Below, piece by piece: positions 17,836 through 27,143 of a DNA stretch of 64,000 nucleotides. Below the pieces are notes generated by a model, which made no database searches, was not told where the DNA came from, and saw only the letters and a list, made by a program, of their open reading frames with translations. Numbering within the stretch: the stretch's first letter is position 1; each line of letters opens with the position of its first letter. Source of the DNA: JAUWKC01 sp035527845. Its GTDB lineage: Bacteria; Planctomycetota; Phycisphaerae; Sedimentisphaerales; Anaerobacaceae. Location of the stretch: assembly GCA_035527845.1 (NCBI GenBank), contig DATKZT010000073.1, positions 28,123 through 92,122 on the forward strand, written 5' to 3'. Made by a program: the position numbers and the translations under genes.

Positions 17836-20800
17836 TCATGGGGATTCGGCGTCAGCGGCGGGCCATTCCCAGTGTGTCAGGTCGTCGGACCAGGCGAGGG
17901 CGATGGAGGCGAGTTTCTTGAAGCCGCCGGGCGGCTCTGCGTGGAAGAACATTAGGTATTTGCCGACACGGGGTTCGCCGGTGAGGTCGAGGACGAATCC
18001 GGCGGTCAGTCTCTGGGCCGCCCAGGGCCAGTCTTTCTGTCCGAGGGTTATCAGGCCGGTTGCATCTTTTGATGTTGGGCCGCCGACGTCGCGCCAGGTT
18101 TTCAAATCATTGGAGCGTTTCATTCCGATGCCGTTTTTGGGTGAGTGGAACATGAGGTATTCGTCGCCGTCGATTATGACGCAGGGGTTTTCGCCTGCGG
18201 GTATTCGATTGAAGTATGTCCATGTCTTGAGGTCGTATGAGAAGGACATATTCGCGGCGTTGTCGTCGAAGAAGCACCACCATTTTCCGGGCTGGTCCTT
18301 ATCCTCGATCAGGTAGGCGTCGATGAGCCGACCCATCTTCTCTACGGGTACGTTCGGGCCTTTTACCATGAGCATTTCCGGCTCGCTCCACACTTCGAGG
18401 TCCGGGCTTCTGGTGATCCAGACGCGGCAGTTTTTGTTGCCGTACTTTTCGCCGTTTGGTGTGGGATAGGTTTGGTAGCACATGATCCACTCGTAACCGA
18501 AGCGGATGACGTTGCCGGGGCTGGAGAAATTGAGGCTGAGGTCTTTCGGGGTGAGGATTTTGGGTTCGGTCCATTTTATGAGGTCTGTGCTCTTGCTTTC
18601 GGCGGTGTAGGAATATCGTTTGCCGTCGTCGGGGTCCTTGAGCCAATATGTGCAGTAGAGATGAAAGATACCGTCGTGATAGAGCACGGCCGGGTCGCGG
18701 AATGCGCGGTCGTCATCGCCTTTGAGGACTATGGGGGAAGGGATGGCGGAGAAATCAATCGCCCGGGGTTTGGGCGGGGTTTTTGTCACCACCACACCGG
18801 TGGGGACATCCGGGCCGAGGACCACATCACGCCGGGCGTTTGAGAGGTCGTTTTCAAGCAGATGGATGCCGGCGATTTTCTTGCCTTCGAGTTTCAGAAA
18901 TACATCCGTGTCCGATGGGCAGGTTGATTTTTCTATAGTGACATTGCGGGTGTCTTTGAAGAGCATGACGGGGCTCTTGTCCGGTTCAATTATCACGTTA
19001 GTCAACGTAATGCCGTTTGCATCTGAGCAGGTCAGGCCATTTTCGGCGGCGACGGAAAGATTCTCCACGGTGACATTTTCGATGGGCTGTTCGGGCAGGC
19101 CTTTTATGATAAGTGCATTTCGGCTTCGGTGACAGTCAAGGTTCCTAACGTAGATATTGCGGAAGCGCGGTGGTCTATCGGAGAAGGGCTGGACGGAGCT
19201 GGAGCCGTAGAAGGTATTGAGCAGGATGGGTTCGCCGCCGATCCGGTCGGTGGTAATGTCCTGAATCCAGATGTTCTCGACGGTTCCTCCGCGGCCTCTC
19301 ATTGATTTGATGCGGATGCCGCGAACGGTTTGGCTGAAGTGACAGTTTCGGATGAGGACATTTTTGACGCCACCGGACATTTCACTTCCGATGGAGACAA
19401 CTCCGTCGCAGTCTTCGCCGAGGCCGAATCGGCAGTGCCTGACAATGACGTTTTCGCAGGGTCGGGCGACGCGCCATCCGTCCTCATCCCGGCCCGATTT
19501 GATGGCTACGGCGTCATCACTGGTGTCGAAGTTGCAGTATTCGACGAGGACGTTCTTGCAGGAGTCGGGGTTGACGCCGTCGTTGTTGGGGCCTTTTGTG
19601 TGGAGGGTGACTTTGCGGACGATGACGTTTTCGCAGTAAACGGGGTGGATGGTCCACATTGGTCCGCTGCCGACGGTGACACCTTCGAGCAGTACGCTTC
19701 GGCAGTTTATGAACTGGATGAAGGAAGGGCGCAGGAATGCTTTTGTGCTTCCAAAGACTCGGTCCTTTACGGGCACGCCCCGGGTCATTTCGTGGAGTTT
19801 TTGGGCGGACTTCTCTTGAGTTCCTCTGTTGGTCCACCAGGCACGACCCTGGCCGTCGAGTTTTCCGGAGCCGGTGATTGCAATGTTGGTACAGTCGTTG
19901 GCGTAGATGGGCGGCGAATAGTTATAACATTCGATGCCTTCATAGCGGGTGAGGACAACGGGCAGGTAATCGTCGAAGTTCGTGCTGAAACGAATTTCGG
20001 CGCCCTTTTCGAGGTGGAGATTGACGTTGCTTTTGAGGTGGATTGGGCCCGTGAGCCAGGTTCCGGGCGGGACAATCACTTTGCCCCCCGCTGCCGTAGT
20101 GCATGCGGCGATGGCGTCGGCGAAAGCCTTTGTGTTCATCGTGCTTCCATCGGCGACGGCGCCGTAGTCGCCAATATTGAAGGTTCGGTCGGGGAAGATG
20201 GGCGGCTTTAGCTGCGGCATATCAAGCGGCATATCAAACGGAGTATTCAATGGAGCAATGTCACTTGCCCCGGTGTCTTTGCCGGGCCAGGTCCAGTCGA
20301 TGAGGTCATCGCTCCATGCGATTCCGAGGGAGACGTCGGTGCTGAACTTGACTGATTCATCTTCGGGGCCGGAGCCGTGGAAGAACATTATATATTTTCC
20401 GACGGCGGGTTCGTTGCGCATATCGAGGACGAAGCCGGCGCTGAGGCGTCCCTGCGCCCAGGGCCAGTGTTTTTGGCCGAGGGTGATAAGCTGGCCGTAG
20501 TCGTGCCAGTTGATCATATCCCTGGAGCGTTTCATGCCGAGGCCGTTGCGTGGTGAATGAAACATCAGGTATTCGCCGCCGTCGACAAGGACGCAGACGT
20601 TTTCGCCGCCGGTGATTCGCTGAACGTAGGTCCAGTTTTTGAGGTCGTATGACCAGGACATATTTACGGCGGCGTCGTCGAAAAGGCACCACCATTTGCC
20701 GGGTTGGTCCTTGTCCTCGATGAGGCAGGCATCAATGAGGCGGCCCATTTTTTCAGGCAGGATGTCGGGTCCTTTTACCATGAGCATTTCAGCGGGTCCC

Positions 20801-21279
20801 CAGTTTTCCAAATCGCTGCTTCGCATGATCCAGAGGCGGCAGTTCTGGTTGCCGTACTTTTCGCCTTTCGGTGTGGGATAGGTTTGGAGACACAGAATCC
20901 ATTCGTCGCCGAAGCGGATGATGTTGCCGGAGCTGGCGAAGTTGAGGTTCTGGTCGACGGGGGTAATGATGTTCGGCTCGGTCCAGTTGATGAGGTCGGT
21001 GCTCTTGCTGAATGCGACAGTCCAATAGTGTTTGCCATCCTCTTTGGTAATGATATAGGTGTAGAAGAGGCGAAAGACGCCATCGTGGTATATGGCGGCC
21101 GGATCACGGTAGGCGATGGTGGCGCCGCCTCTGAATATGATGGGCGACTTTATGGCGGAGAGGTCAATTCTTTCGGCGGCACTCATCGAACTGCAAGTCA
21201 GCAAGAGCAGTGCAAGCGATACCACAGGGAGAACAGCCGGCTTCAAAGATTGGCGGTAAAAGTGGTCATGTTTTGTCAT
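17836..21279 (-). CDS. Secreted three-domain glycoside hydrolase: GH43-like / GH28 polygalacturonase / GH43-like
   Basis: A 1147-residue protein with a signal peptide (to about residue 35, CSSMSAAER). Residues about 36-335 form a five-bladed-propeller GH43/GH32-like domain with the RDPAAIYHDG motif (Asp59). Residues about 362-790 are a GH28 right-handed beta-helix with PNNDGVNPDSC (Asp567), TSDDAVAIKSG (Asp588/589), IGSEMSGGVKNV in the place of the usual GHG, and GIRIKS. Residues about 830-1147 repeat the propeller (RAFRDPAVLYHDG). The two propellers are clearly paralogous. The GH28 set should hydrolyse alpha-galacturonide or related pectin bonds; the propeller substrates are unknown. Divergent from the symporter/kinase genes, which supports a shared catabolic role. 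Confidence 0.85.
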   Translation of the reverse strand: MTKHDHFYRQSLKPAVLPVVSLALLLLTCSSMSAAERIDLSAIKSPIIFRGGATIAYRDPAAIYHDGVFRLFYTYIITKEDGKHYWTVAFSKSTDLINWTEPNIITPVDQNLNFASSGNIIRFGDEWILCLQTYPTPKGEKYGNQNCRLWIMRSSDLENWGPAEMLMVKGPDILPEKMGRLIDACLIEDKDQPGKWWCLFDDAAVNMSWSYDLKNWTYVQRITGGENVCVLVDGGEYLMFHSPRNGLGMKRSRDMINWHDYGQLITLGQKHWPWAQGRLSAGFVLDMRNEPAVGKYIMFFHGSGPEDESVKFSTDVSLGIAWSDDLIDWTWPGKDTGASDIAPLNTPFDMPLDMPQLKPPIFPDRTFNIGDYGAVADGSTMNTKAFADAIAACTTAAGGKVIVPPGTWLTGPIHLKSNVNLHLEKGAEIRFSTNFDDYLPVVLTRYEGIECYNYSPPIYANDCTNIAITGSGKLDGQGRAWWTNRGTQEKSAQKLHEMTRGVPVKDRVFGSTKAFLRPSFIQFINCRSVLLEGVTVGSGPMWTIHPVYCENVIVRKVTLHTKGPNNDGVNPDSCKNVLVEYCNFDTSDDAVAIKSGRDEDGWRVARPCENVIVRHCRFGLGEDCDGVVSIGSEMSGGVKNVLIRNCHFSQTVRGIRIKSMRGRGGTVENIWIQDITTDRIGGEPILLNTFYGSSSVQPFSDRPPRFRNIYVRNLDCHRSRNALIIKGLPEQPIENVTVENLSVAAENGLTCSDANGITLTNVIIEPDKSPVMLFKDTRNVTIEKSTCPSDTDVFLKLEGKKIAGIHLLENDLSNARRDVVLGPDVPTGVVVTKTPPKPRAIDFSAIPSPIVLKGDDDRAFRDPAVLYHDGIFHLYCTYWLKDPDDGKRYSYTAESKSTDLIKWTEPKILTPKDLSLNFSSPGNVIRFGYEWIMCYQTYPTPNGEKYGNKNCRVWITRSPDLEVWSEPEMLMVKGPNVPVEKMGRLIDAYLIEDKDQPGKWWCFFDDNAANMSFSYDLKTWTYFNRIPAGENPCVIIDGDEYLMFHSPKNGIGMKRSNDLKTWRDVGGPTSKDATGLITLGQKDWPWAAQRLTAGFVLDLTGEPRVGKYLMFFHAEPPGGFKKLASIALAWSDDLTHWEWPAADAESP

Positions 21280-21324
21280 ACACTCTGCTCCTTTTCAGAG
21301 GTGGGTCATATTCGACAACAGAAG

Positions 21325-21335
21325 GACAATTTGTC
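21325..21335. promoter_or_regulatory. Possible operator palindrome in the divergent GH28/symporter spacer
   Basis: GACAATTTGTC is a perfect 11-base palindrome (centre T), and TTTTGTCA lies nearby at 21348-21355. A binding site for a regulator of both divergent genes is only a suggestion; no regulator gene is adjacent. Confidence 0.25.
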
Positions 21336-21431
21336 ACAAGAAGATTGTTTTGTCAAACGATAACTTTTCCGGGGCAAGTTGCGGCCTAGTTTTGGCGGGT
21401 ACGAGCCGGACGTGGGATCAATACAAAATCG

Positions 21432-21459
21432 TTGCGGCTGTGAGCAGAGCGGCTATAAT
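21432..21459 (+). promoter_or_regulatory. Promoter of the SSS symporter
   Basis: TTGCGG (21432-21437) and TATAAT (21454-21459), spacing 16; the ribosome site AAAGGAAGG precedes the ATG at 21538. Confidence 0.6.
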
Positions 21460-21537
21460 GGCGGGCAATTCGGCAAAACTGAGCAAAGCCGTCAGGGCGC
21501 AGTTTAAGCAAAAGGTGAAGAAAGGAAGGTAAACGTT

Positions 21538-23244
21538 ATGGATGTCGCGAGTGTTCTGGGGGCTGCGGGGGCATTTAAGCTGCACTGGTTTGACATTAGC
21601 GTATTTCTGGCGTTTTTCGGTGTCGTTGTGGGCGTCAGTATGTACAAAAGCAGGAAGGAAGAGACCGGCGAGGACTACTTCCTGGCAGGTCGGGGACTAA
21701 CGTGGCCGTTGATTGGCTTTTCACTGATAGCGGCCAACATCTCGACTGAGCACTTCGTTGGGATGTCGGGTCAGGGAGCGGGAATGGGACTTGCCATTGC
21801 GAGTTACGAATGGATAGCGGCGATTACGCTGGTCTTTGTTGCACTGTTGTTCCTGCCTAAGTTCCTGCGGAGCGGCATCTTTACGATTCCCGAATACCTT
21901 GAGTATCGTTACAACTCCGCGGCCAGGTCGATTATGGCGTTCTATGTAATGATAATGTATGTGGTTGTAGCGATCGCAGCCGTCGTGTATTCCGGTGGTC
22001 TTACACTGCAGACGATATTCGGAGATACGCAGAACCCCGCGCATTTGAAATATGGGATACTGCTCGTTGGCTCGATTGCCGCTGTATATACGATTTGGGG
22101 CGGCCTCAAGGCAGTGGCGTGGGCGGACCTTTTTCAGGGCTCGGCGCTGATTATCGGTGGCGCGATAACGATGGTGCTGGGCTTTGTCGCGATAGGCAAG
22201 CTGCATCCGTCGGCCGAGGCGGGGGCCGGCATAATCACTACCGTTTCAAACGGGATACAATTGTTCAGCGAAAAGAACGCCGGCAAGCTCCACATGTTCC
22301 TTCCTAAAGATCATCCCATAATCCCGTGGACGGCGCTGATAATAGGTATCTGGATTCCGAACTTTTACTACTGGGGGCTGAACCAGTTTATTACGCAAAG
22401 GACTCTTGCGGCTAAGACACTCAGACAGGGCCAACTCGGTATTATTTTTGCTGCGGCCCTTAAGCTGCTTATACCGTTTATCATGGTATTTCCAGGCATT
22501 ATGGCCCTGCAGCTCTACCAGGACCAAGTCATTGCAAAAAATGATGCTGCTTATCCGCTGCTGATCAAGAATCTTATTAATCCCGGTCTGCGAGGCTTTA
22601 TATTCGCGGCAATCAGCGGCGCGGTGATAAGCTCGCTGGCATCGATGCTGAACTCGGCCTCGACAATCTTTACGATGGACCTATATAAACGTCTTATTAA
22701 CAACAAGGCGTCGCAAAAGTCGCTGGTGTGGATGGGGCGAGTCATGACGTTGTTGTTCGTTGTTGTCGGATGTCTGATAGCGCCGAATTTGGGGAGCGAG
22801 AAATTCAAGGGGATATTCAACTATATACAGGAAACGCAGGGGTTCATCACGCCGGGGATTCTTGCAGCTTTTGCGTTCGGTCTGATTTTTAAGCGAGCAC
22901 CATCTGCGGCCGGTATCTCGGCGATGGCCCTTAACATCCCGGTGTACGGCATCATGAATTTGAAGTTCTTTGAGTTTATTAAGCCGATTAAGCCGGCTTT
23001 GGACAGCCTGAGAGAAAACGCGTTCATAGGCAAACTCAACGAGCTGGCGTTTCTCAATCAAATGGCAATTACCTTTGGCGTGCTGATTCTTGCAATGTCG
23101 ATTATCACTATCTTAAAGCCGCTGAAGGAGCCCAGGGTTATGCCGGTCAGAGAGGAATTCGATATGCGGCCGACTCCAGCGGTTATCTGGTTAGGCGGTT
23201 TGGTAATAGTAGTAACGCTGGCCCTGTATGTTATCTTCAGGTAG
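21538..23244 (+). CDS. Sodium:solute symporter (SSS family, SGLT-like sugar transporter)
   Basis: A 568-residue integral membrane protein with about 14 hydrophobic segments. The SSS hallmarks are present: DYFLAGRGLTWPLIGFSLIA after TM1, IPEYLEYRYN after TM3, and VYTIWGGLKAVAWADLFQG. The SGLT-type stretch NFYYWGLNQFITQRTLAA supports a sugar-like substrate. It should import a sugar or uronate with Na+. It lies 14 bases before a GHMP sugar kinase and diverges from the GH28 fusion, so the cargo is probably a product of that enzyme. Confidence 0.9.
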   Translation: MDVASVLGAAGAFKLHWFDISVFLAFFGVVVGVSMYKSRKEETGEDYFLAGRGLTWPLIGFSLIAANISTEHFVGMSGQGAGMGLAIASYEWIAAITLVFVALLFLPKFLRSGIFTIPEYLEYRYNSAARSIMAFYVMIMYVVVAIAAVVYSGGLTLQTIFGDTQNPAHLKYGILLVGSIAAVYTIWGGLKAVAWADLFQGSALIIGGAITMVLGFVAIGKLHPSAEAGAGIITTVSNGIQLFSEKNAGKLHMFLPKDHPIIPWTALIIGIWIPNFYYWGLNQFITQRTLAAKTLRQGQLGIIFAAALKLLIPFIMVFPGIMALQLYQDQVIAKNDAAYPLLIKNLINPGLRGFIFAAISGAVISSLASMLNSASTIFTMDLYKRLINNKASQKSLVWMGRVMTLLFVVVGCLIAPNLGSEKFKGIFNYIQETQGFITPGILAAFAFGLIFKRAPSAAGISAMALNIPVYGIMNLKFFEFIKPIKPALDSLRENAFIGKLNELAFLNQMAITFGVLILAMSIITILKPLKEPRVMPVREEFDMRPTPAVIWLGGLVIVVTLALYVIFR

Positions 23245-23258
23245 TCTTTGGAGGCTGA

Positions 23259-24503
23259 ATGGAACTTACGGCGCAGGACAGAGCGGCGCTTGAGAAGATT
23301 CTGCGGTTGTCCGAGGATGCGGGCATAAACATTAAGGGCGGCAGAATCCGGCGGACATCGTCGCGGTTTTGCTTCGGTGTGGAGCACGGCGATTATAATG
23401 GGACGGAGCTGTTCGGCGTGGGGACGGACCGGTTTATCTGGCTGGCGTACAGGGCCAACGGTGCAAACAAAATGAGGCTGTTCAGCGGGAATTTTCCCCG
23501 TGACGGTGTTATTGAATTCAACCTTGGTGACGTTCCCCAACCGAAATCGGCGGCTATAGCGGACACGTGGGCGAGGTTCCCTTACGGCGTTGAATATATT
23601 TTGCAGCGGGAAGCCATCGCTCTGAGCCAGGGTATTGACGCCGTCATTTACGGTGACATTCCAGGGGGTGGGATGTCACGGTCGGCTTCCCTGACGCTCA
23701 ACCTTATCTTATCGCTTCTTGACGTCAACGGAATCGAGATTGAGGATAAATTCAAAATCGTCGATATGGCGCAGGCGGTGGAGAACGACTACATCGGTTC
23801 GCCTTGCGGACAGCTCGACCAGATCATGATACTGTTTGCGCGTGAGAATATGGGGACATATTACGACCCGAAGAACAGAAGCATAGAGTATGTGCCGTTG
23901 GGCAAAGGAGCGACCGACTTTCGCATTGTCGTTCTTGATACGGGTACGGTTCGGCCCGGCCTGGAGAAATCGACGTATAGAATCCGGCGAGCGGAGTGCG
24001 AGAGGCTGGCGTCCATATTGCAGGAAGCGGGGTATGACATCAACTGCCTGGCTGATATTAAGGACGAGGACCTTTACGGGAAGATTATGGCGCAGTTCGG
24101 AGAGAAGCACCCGGATTTATGCGATCGGCTGAAATATATTTTCGGCGCGCAGAAGCGTTTTTACGAGATGCTGGATGCGTGGAAGGCTGGGGACATCGAG
24201 ACGGTGGGCCGGATATTCCGTGAGGACGGTATTGGGCTGCGGGATGATTACAAGATTTCGGGGCCGGAATTGGAGACGATGTGCGATATTGCGCGGACGG
24301 TGCCGGGTGTATTGGGTGAGCGGATGTTGGGCGGCGGTGACAAGGGGGCCTCAGGAGCGCTTGTCACGGCCGATAGTGTGGAGGCATTGAAGCAGGCGGT
24401 GGATTCGGCCTATCCGAATAAGCATCGCGAGTATAAGGATGAGTACGCGGTTCACGTGTGCAAGGTGGTGGATGGCGTGAAAGTTTACGATGGTTTACTC
24501 TAA
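23259..24503 (+). CDS. GHMP-family sugar kinase, galactokinase/galacturonokinase-like
   Basis: A 414-residue protein with the three GHMP motifs. Motif 1 is an N-terminal VEHGDYNG, equivalent to the GEHTDYNGG sugar-binding motif of galactokinase; motif 2 is the phosphate-binding GDIPGGGMSRSASL; motif 3 is GERMLGGGDKGASGALV near the C-terminus. It should phosphorylate C1 of a galactose-type sugar. The keep-up of the E-H-x-D residues fits galactose, while the pectin setting also allows galacturonate; sequence reading cannot decide. Co-transcribed with the symporter (14-base gap). Confidence 0.8.
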   Translation: MELTAQDRAALEKILRLSEDAGINIKGGRIRRTSSRFCFGVEHGDYNGTELFGVGTDRFIWLAYRANGANKMRLFSGNFPRDGVIEFNLGDVPQPKSAAIADTWARFPYGVEYILQREAIALSQGIDAVIYGDIPGGGMSRSASLTLNLILSLLDVNGIEIEDKFKIVDMAQAVENDYIGSPCGQLDQIMILFARENMGTYYDPKNRSIEYVPLGKGATDFRIVVLDTGTVRPGLEKSTYRIRRAECERLASILQEAGYDINCLADIKDEDLYGKIMAQFGEKHPDLCDRLKYIFGAQKRFYEMLDAWKAGDIETVGRIFREDGIGLRDDYKISGPELETMCDIARTVPGVLGERMLGGGDKGASGALVTADSVEALKQAVDSAYPNKHREYKDEYAVHVCKVVDGVKVYDGLL

Positions 24504-24547
24504 TGGCAATGACGTGACGGGCGTGTAGGTAGCAGCCCAGAGAGCGA

Positions 24548-25495
24548 ATGATGAACGGTTCATCTGTAAAAAAGGGAGTTTTCTCGGCGACGGTACGAGC
24601 CAACAGGCGGATTGGTGAGTGCTTCTACCGGCTGCGGCTTGAGTTTTTGGGTGCCGGGGCGGAGGCGATAGGCTCCTGCGTGCCGGGGCAGTTTGTGGAA
24701 CTGGATTTGTCGGGGGCGGCGTTGCCGGCGGCGAAATATATACCGGAGAACCTGGCGGATAAGGCGCAGCGAAAAATACTCCTTCGGAGGCCTTTTAGTT
24801 TTGCGGATGTCACTGTCGAGGGTAAGACTGCGTTCGGCGAGATTCTTTATTGCGTGGTGGGGCCGGGAAGTCTGCGAATGACGACACTGGCCGCGGGTGA
24901 TGTGGTCAGCGTAATTGGGCCTTTGGGCAGAGGTTTCCGGGTTCCGGAAGGAAAGCGGACCGCCCTGCTGGCGGCCGGCGGAATGGGCGCCGGGCCGCTG
25001 CTGCATCTGGCGAAGTTTCTCACGGCCAACCATCCCAATGTCAAAGTGATTGCTTTTGCGGGGGCAAAGACGGCAAAGGAACTGCCATACGAGCGGAGAC
25101 TGGATGAGATTTCGCAGCAGTTGGGGTTCTCGCTGGCGGAGTTCGCACAGCACGGCATAGAGTCGCAGGTGGCGACAGACGACGGGTCGGCGGGGTACGC
25201 CGGGCTGGTGACGGATTGTCTGGCGGAGTGGCTGAAGCAGGAAAGCCTGCAGGGTGAGGAGACGATTATTTATGGCTGCGGACCAGAGGCGATGCTGGCA
25301 AGGTTAGCCGAGATTGGTGTCGAACGCCGAATCGATTGTCAGGTGAGTATGGAGCGGCTGATGGCGTGCGGAATTGGCGTGTGCATGAGCTGCGCCGTGG
25401 AATGCAAGGCGAACGGGTCGGGTGAGACGGTGTATAAACTGTGCTGCAAGGATGGCCCGGTTTTCGACGGCAAGGAAGTAGTCTTCGGCTTGTGA
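24548..25495 (+). CDS. pyrK: Dihydroorotate dehydrogenase B electron-transfer subunit
   Basis: A 315-residue ferredoxin-reductase-fold protein. The N-terminal half is the FAD domain with LLRRPFSFADV (FAD contact), the middle holds the NAD site (LLAAGGMGAGPLLHLAK), and the C-terminus has the [2Fe-2S] cysteines MACGIGVCMSC ... KLCCKDGPVFDG typical of PyrK. It passes electrons from dihydroorotate oxidation in PyrD to NAD+ in pyrimidine synthesis. PyrD is encoded 2.8 kb downstream at 28329 rather than adjacent, with a sulfatase and an aminotransferase between. Confidence 0.9.
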   Translation: MMNGSSVKKGVFSATVRANRRIGECFYRLRLEFLGAGAEAIGSCVPGQFVELDLSGAALPAAKYIPENLADKAQRKILLRRPFSFADVTVEGKTAFGEILYCVVGPGSLRMTTLAAGDVVSVIGPLGRGFRVPEGKRTALLAAGGMGAGPLLHLAKFLTANHPNVKVIAFAGAKTAKELPYERRLDEISQQLGFSLAEFAQHGIESQVATDDGSAGYAGLVTDCLAEWLKQESLQGEETIIYGCGPEAMLARLAEIGVERRIDCQVSMERLMACGIGVCMSCAVECKANGSGETVYKLCCKDGPVFDGKEVVFGL

Positions 25496-25573
25496 TGGGC
25501 GGTGCGTGAACAGTCAGAAGAAAAGCAGGTTTATTGGCGTATCGAGAACCGGATGAAGGCTTTAGAGAAAAGG

Positions 25574-27028
25574 ATGAAAAGACGGGAGTTCATAGTAAAG
25601 GCGGCAGCCGCTGCGGCCGAAGTTATGCTGACAGGGCAGACATCCACCGAAGCAAGTCCAAGGGGAGAAAGCAGGCCCAATATCCTTTTCATCATGACCG
25701 ACCAACAGCATGCCGGGATGATGAGCTGCACAACAAACAAATGGCTTAAAACGCCTGCGATGGACCAGCTTGCGGCTTCGGGCATCCGGTTCGAAAGAGC
25801 TTACGCCTGCAACCCTGTCTGCGTGCCCAACCGGTTCAGCCTGCAAACGGGCCTCATGCCCAGCGCAATAGGAATGGGGCAGAACGGCGACTCCGAGCGG
25901 GCTGCCGTAACCGATGCTATGGTGCAGCAATCGCTTGGCAGTCTTTTCCGCCAGGCGGGCTACGAAACTGTCTATGGCGGCAAGGTGCACCTGCCCGCCA
26001 GGATGAACGATGTGGACAAGCTCGGATATCGAAATCTAACCGGCGACTCCCGCCAGGGGCTGGCGGACGCCTGTGCGAAGTTTATCAAGGGCAAGCATGC
26101 AAGACCGTTCCTGCTGTTCGCCTCGTTCATTAATCCACACGATATCTGCTACATGGCCATCAATGATTTCAGGCGAGCCAACGGCAAGGCCGCGGTAGGC
26201 AATATAGATTCGAGGACGTGCGAGGCCGTACTGGAGAGTGCGCGGGCGAGCGGGGACATCGACGCTTTTGTGGCGGAGAACTGCCCTGCCCTGCCGACGA
26301 ATCACGCAGTGCCGGAAGCTGAGCCGGAGTGCATAACAGACAAGTACGTGAATGCGAGGCCTTTCCGGGCATACATCCGCCAGAAGTGGACTGAGAATCA
26401 GTGGCGTCTGCATCGCTGGGCGTACTGCCGGCTGACCGAAATGGTCGACAAGGAAATTGACATAGTGCTTGACGCCCTGCGCGAGGCGGAGTTGGAAGAT
26501 AAAACGCTGATAGTCTTTACCAGCGACCACGGCGATATGGACGCTGCGCACAAAATGGAGCATAAATCTGTGCTTTACGAGGAATCCGTGCGTGTTCCAT
26601 TCATAACGAGCTACAGGGGAGTGATTCCGGGCGGTGTGGTTGACAATGAGCACCTCGTTTCGAACGGTCTCGACCTGCTGCCAACTCTGTGCGATTACGC
26701 TGGTATTAAGGTTCCGAAGGGACTGCGCGGTTTGAGCCTTCGGCCGCTGGCTGAAGGGAAAGAAGCCGCAGCCTGGCGCGATTACGTTGTCTCGGAGAGT
26801 CAAAACGGCAGGATGCTCCAGACGGGCCGGTTCAAATACTGTGTTTACGACTCGGGCAGAGACCGTGAACAGCTTATGGATTTGAAGAGCGACCCGGGTG
26901 AAATGAAGAACCTCGCCGAACGTGGCGAGTTCAAAGATGCGCTGGATAAGCATCGTCAACTTCTACATAAGTGGGTCAAGAACAACAATGATAGCATTGC
27001 TGCTGAGTATATTGTCAGCGAATCCTGA
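25574..27028 (+). CDS. Sulfatase (formylglycine-dependent, type I), Tat-exported
   Basis: About 484 residues from the preferred ATG at 25574, which starts MKRREFIVKAAAAAA, a twin-arginine (RR) export signal; GTG 25502 and ATG 25553 are longer in-frame starts. NILFIMTDQQH is the metal-binding N-terminus and TSDHGDM the second metal motif. The formylglycine site is CVPNR (Cys83 from this start), which fits the CxPxR rule although Val and Asn replace the usual small residue and Ser. It should remove sulfate esters from a polysaccharide or small molecule. It sits between pyrK and pyrD with no obvious link to pyrimidines. Confidence 0.88.
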   Translation: MKRREFIVKAAAAAAEVMLTGQTSTEASPRGESRPNILFIMTDQQHAGMMSCTTNKWLKTPAMDQLAASGIRFERAYACNPVCVPNRFSLQTGLMPSAIGMGQNGDSERAAVTDAMVQQSLGSLFRQAGYETVYGGKVHLPARMNDVDKLGYRNLTGDSRQGLADACAKFIKGKHARPFLLFASFINPHDICYMAINDFRRANGKAAVGNIDSRTCEAVLESARASGDIDAFVAENCPALPTNHAVPEAEPECITDKYVNARPFRAYIRQKWTENQWRLHRWAYCRLTEMVDKEIDIVLDALREAELEDKTLIVFTSDHGDMDAAHKMEHKSVLYEESVRVPFITSYRGVIPGGVVDNEHLVSNGLDLLPTLCDYAGIKVPKGLRGLSLRPLAEGKEAAAWRDYVVSESQNGRMLQTGRFKYCVYDSGRDREQLMDLKSDPGEMKNLAERGEFKDALDKHRQLLHKWVKNNNDSIAAEYIVSES

Positions 27029-27143
27029 GCGAAACGGTCAGAGGCTGCCTGGCTTGGCCTTCGGCTGCGACCGGGGCTGGAGGCTCGTCGCGATGACTTC
27101 GAAGGAGATGCAAGTGGGTGGGGCGCAAGCCACGAGGTGATCT

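Noticed and set aside
21350..21532. 60-codon frame upstream of the symporter
   Set aside because: It spans the predicted promoter and ribosome site of the symporter gene and shows no protein features.
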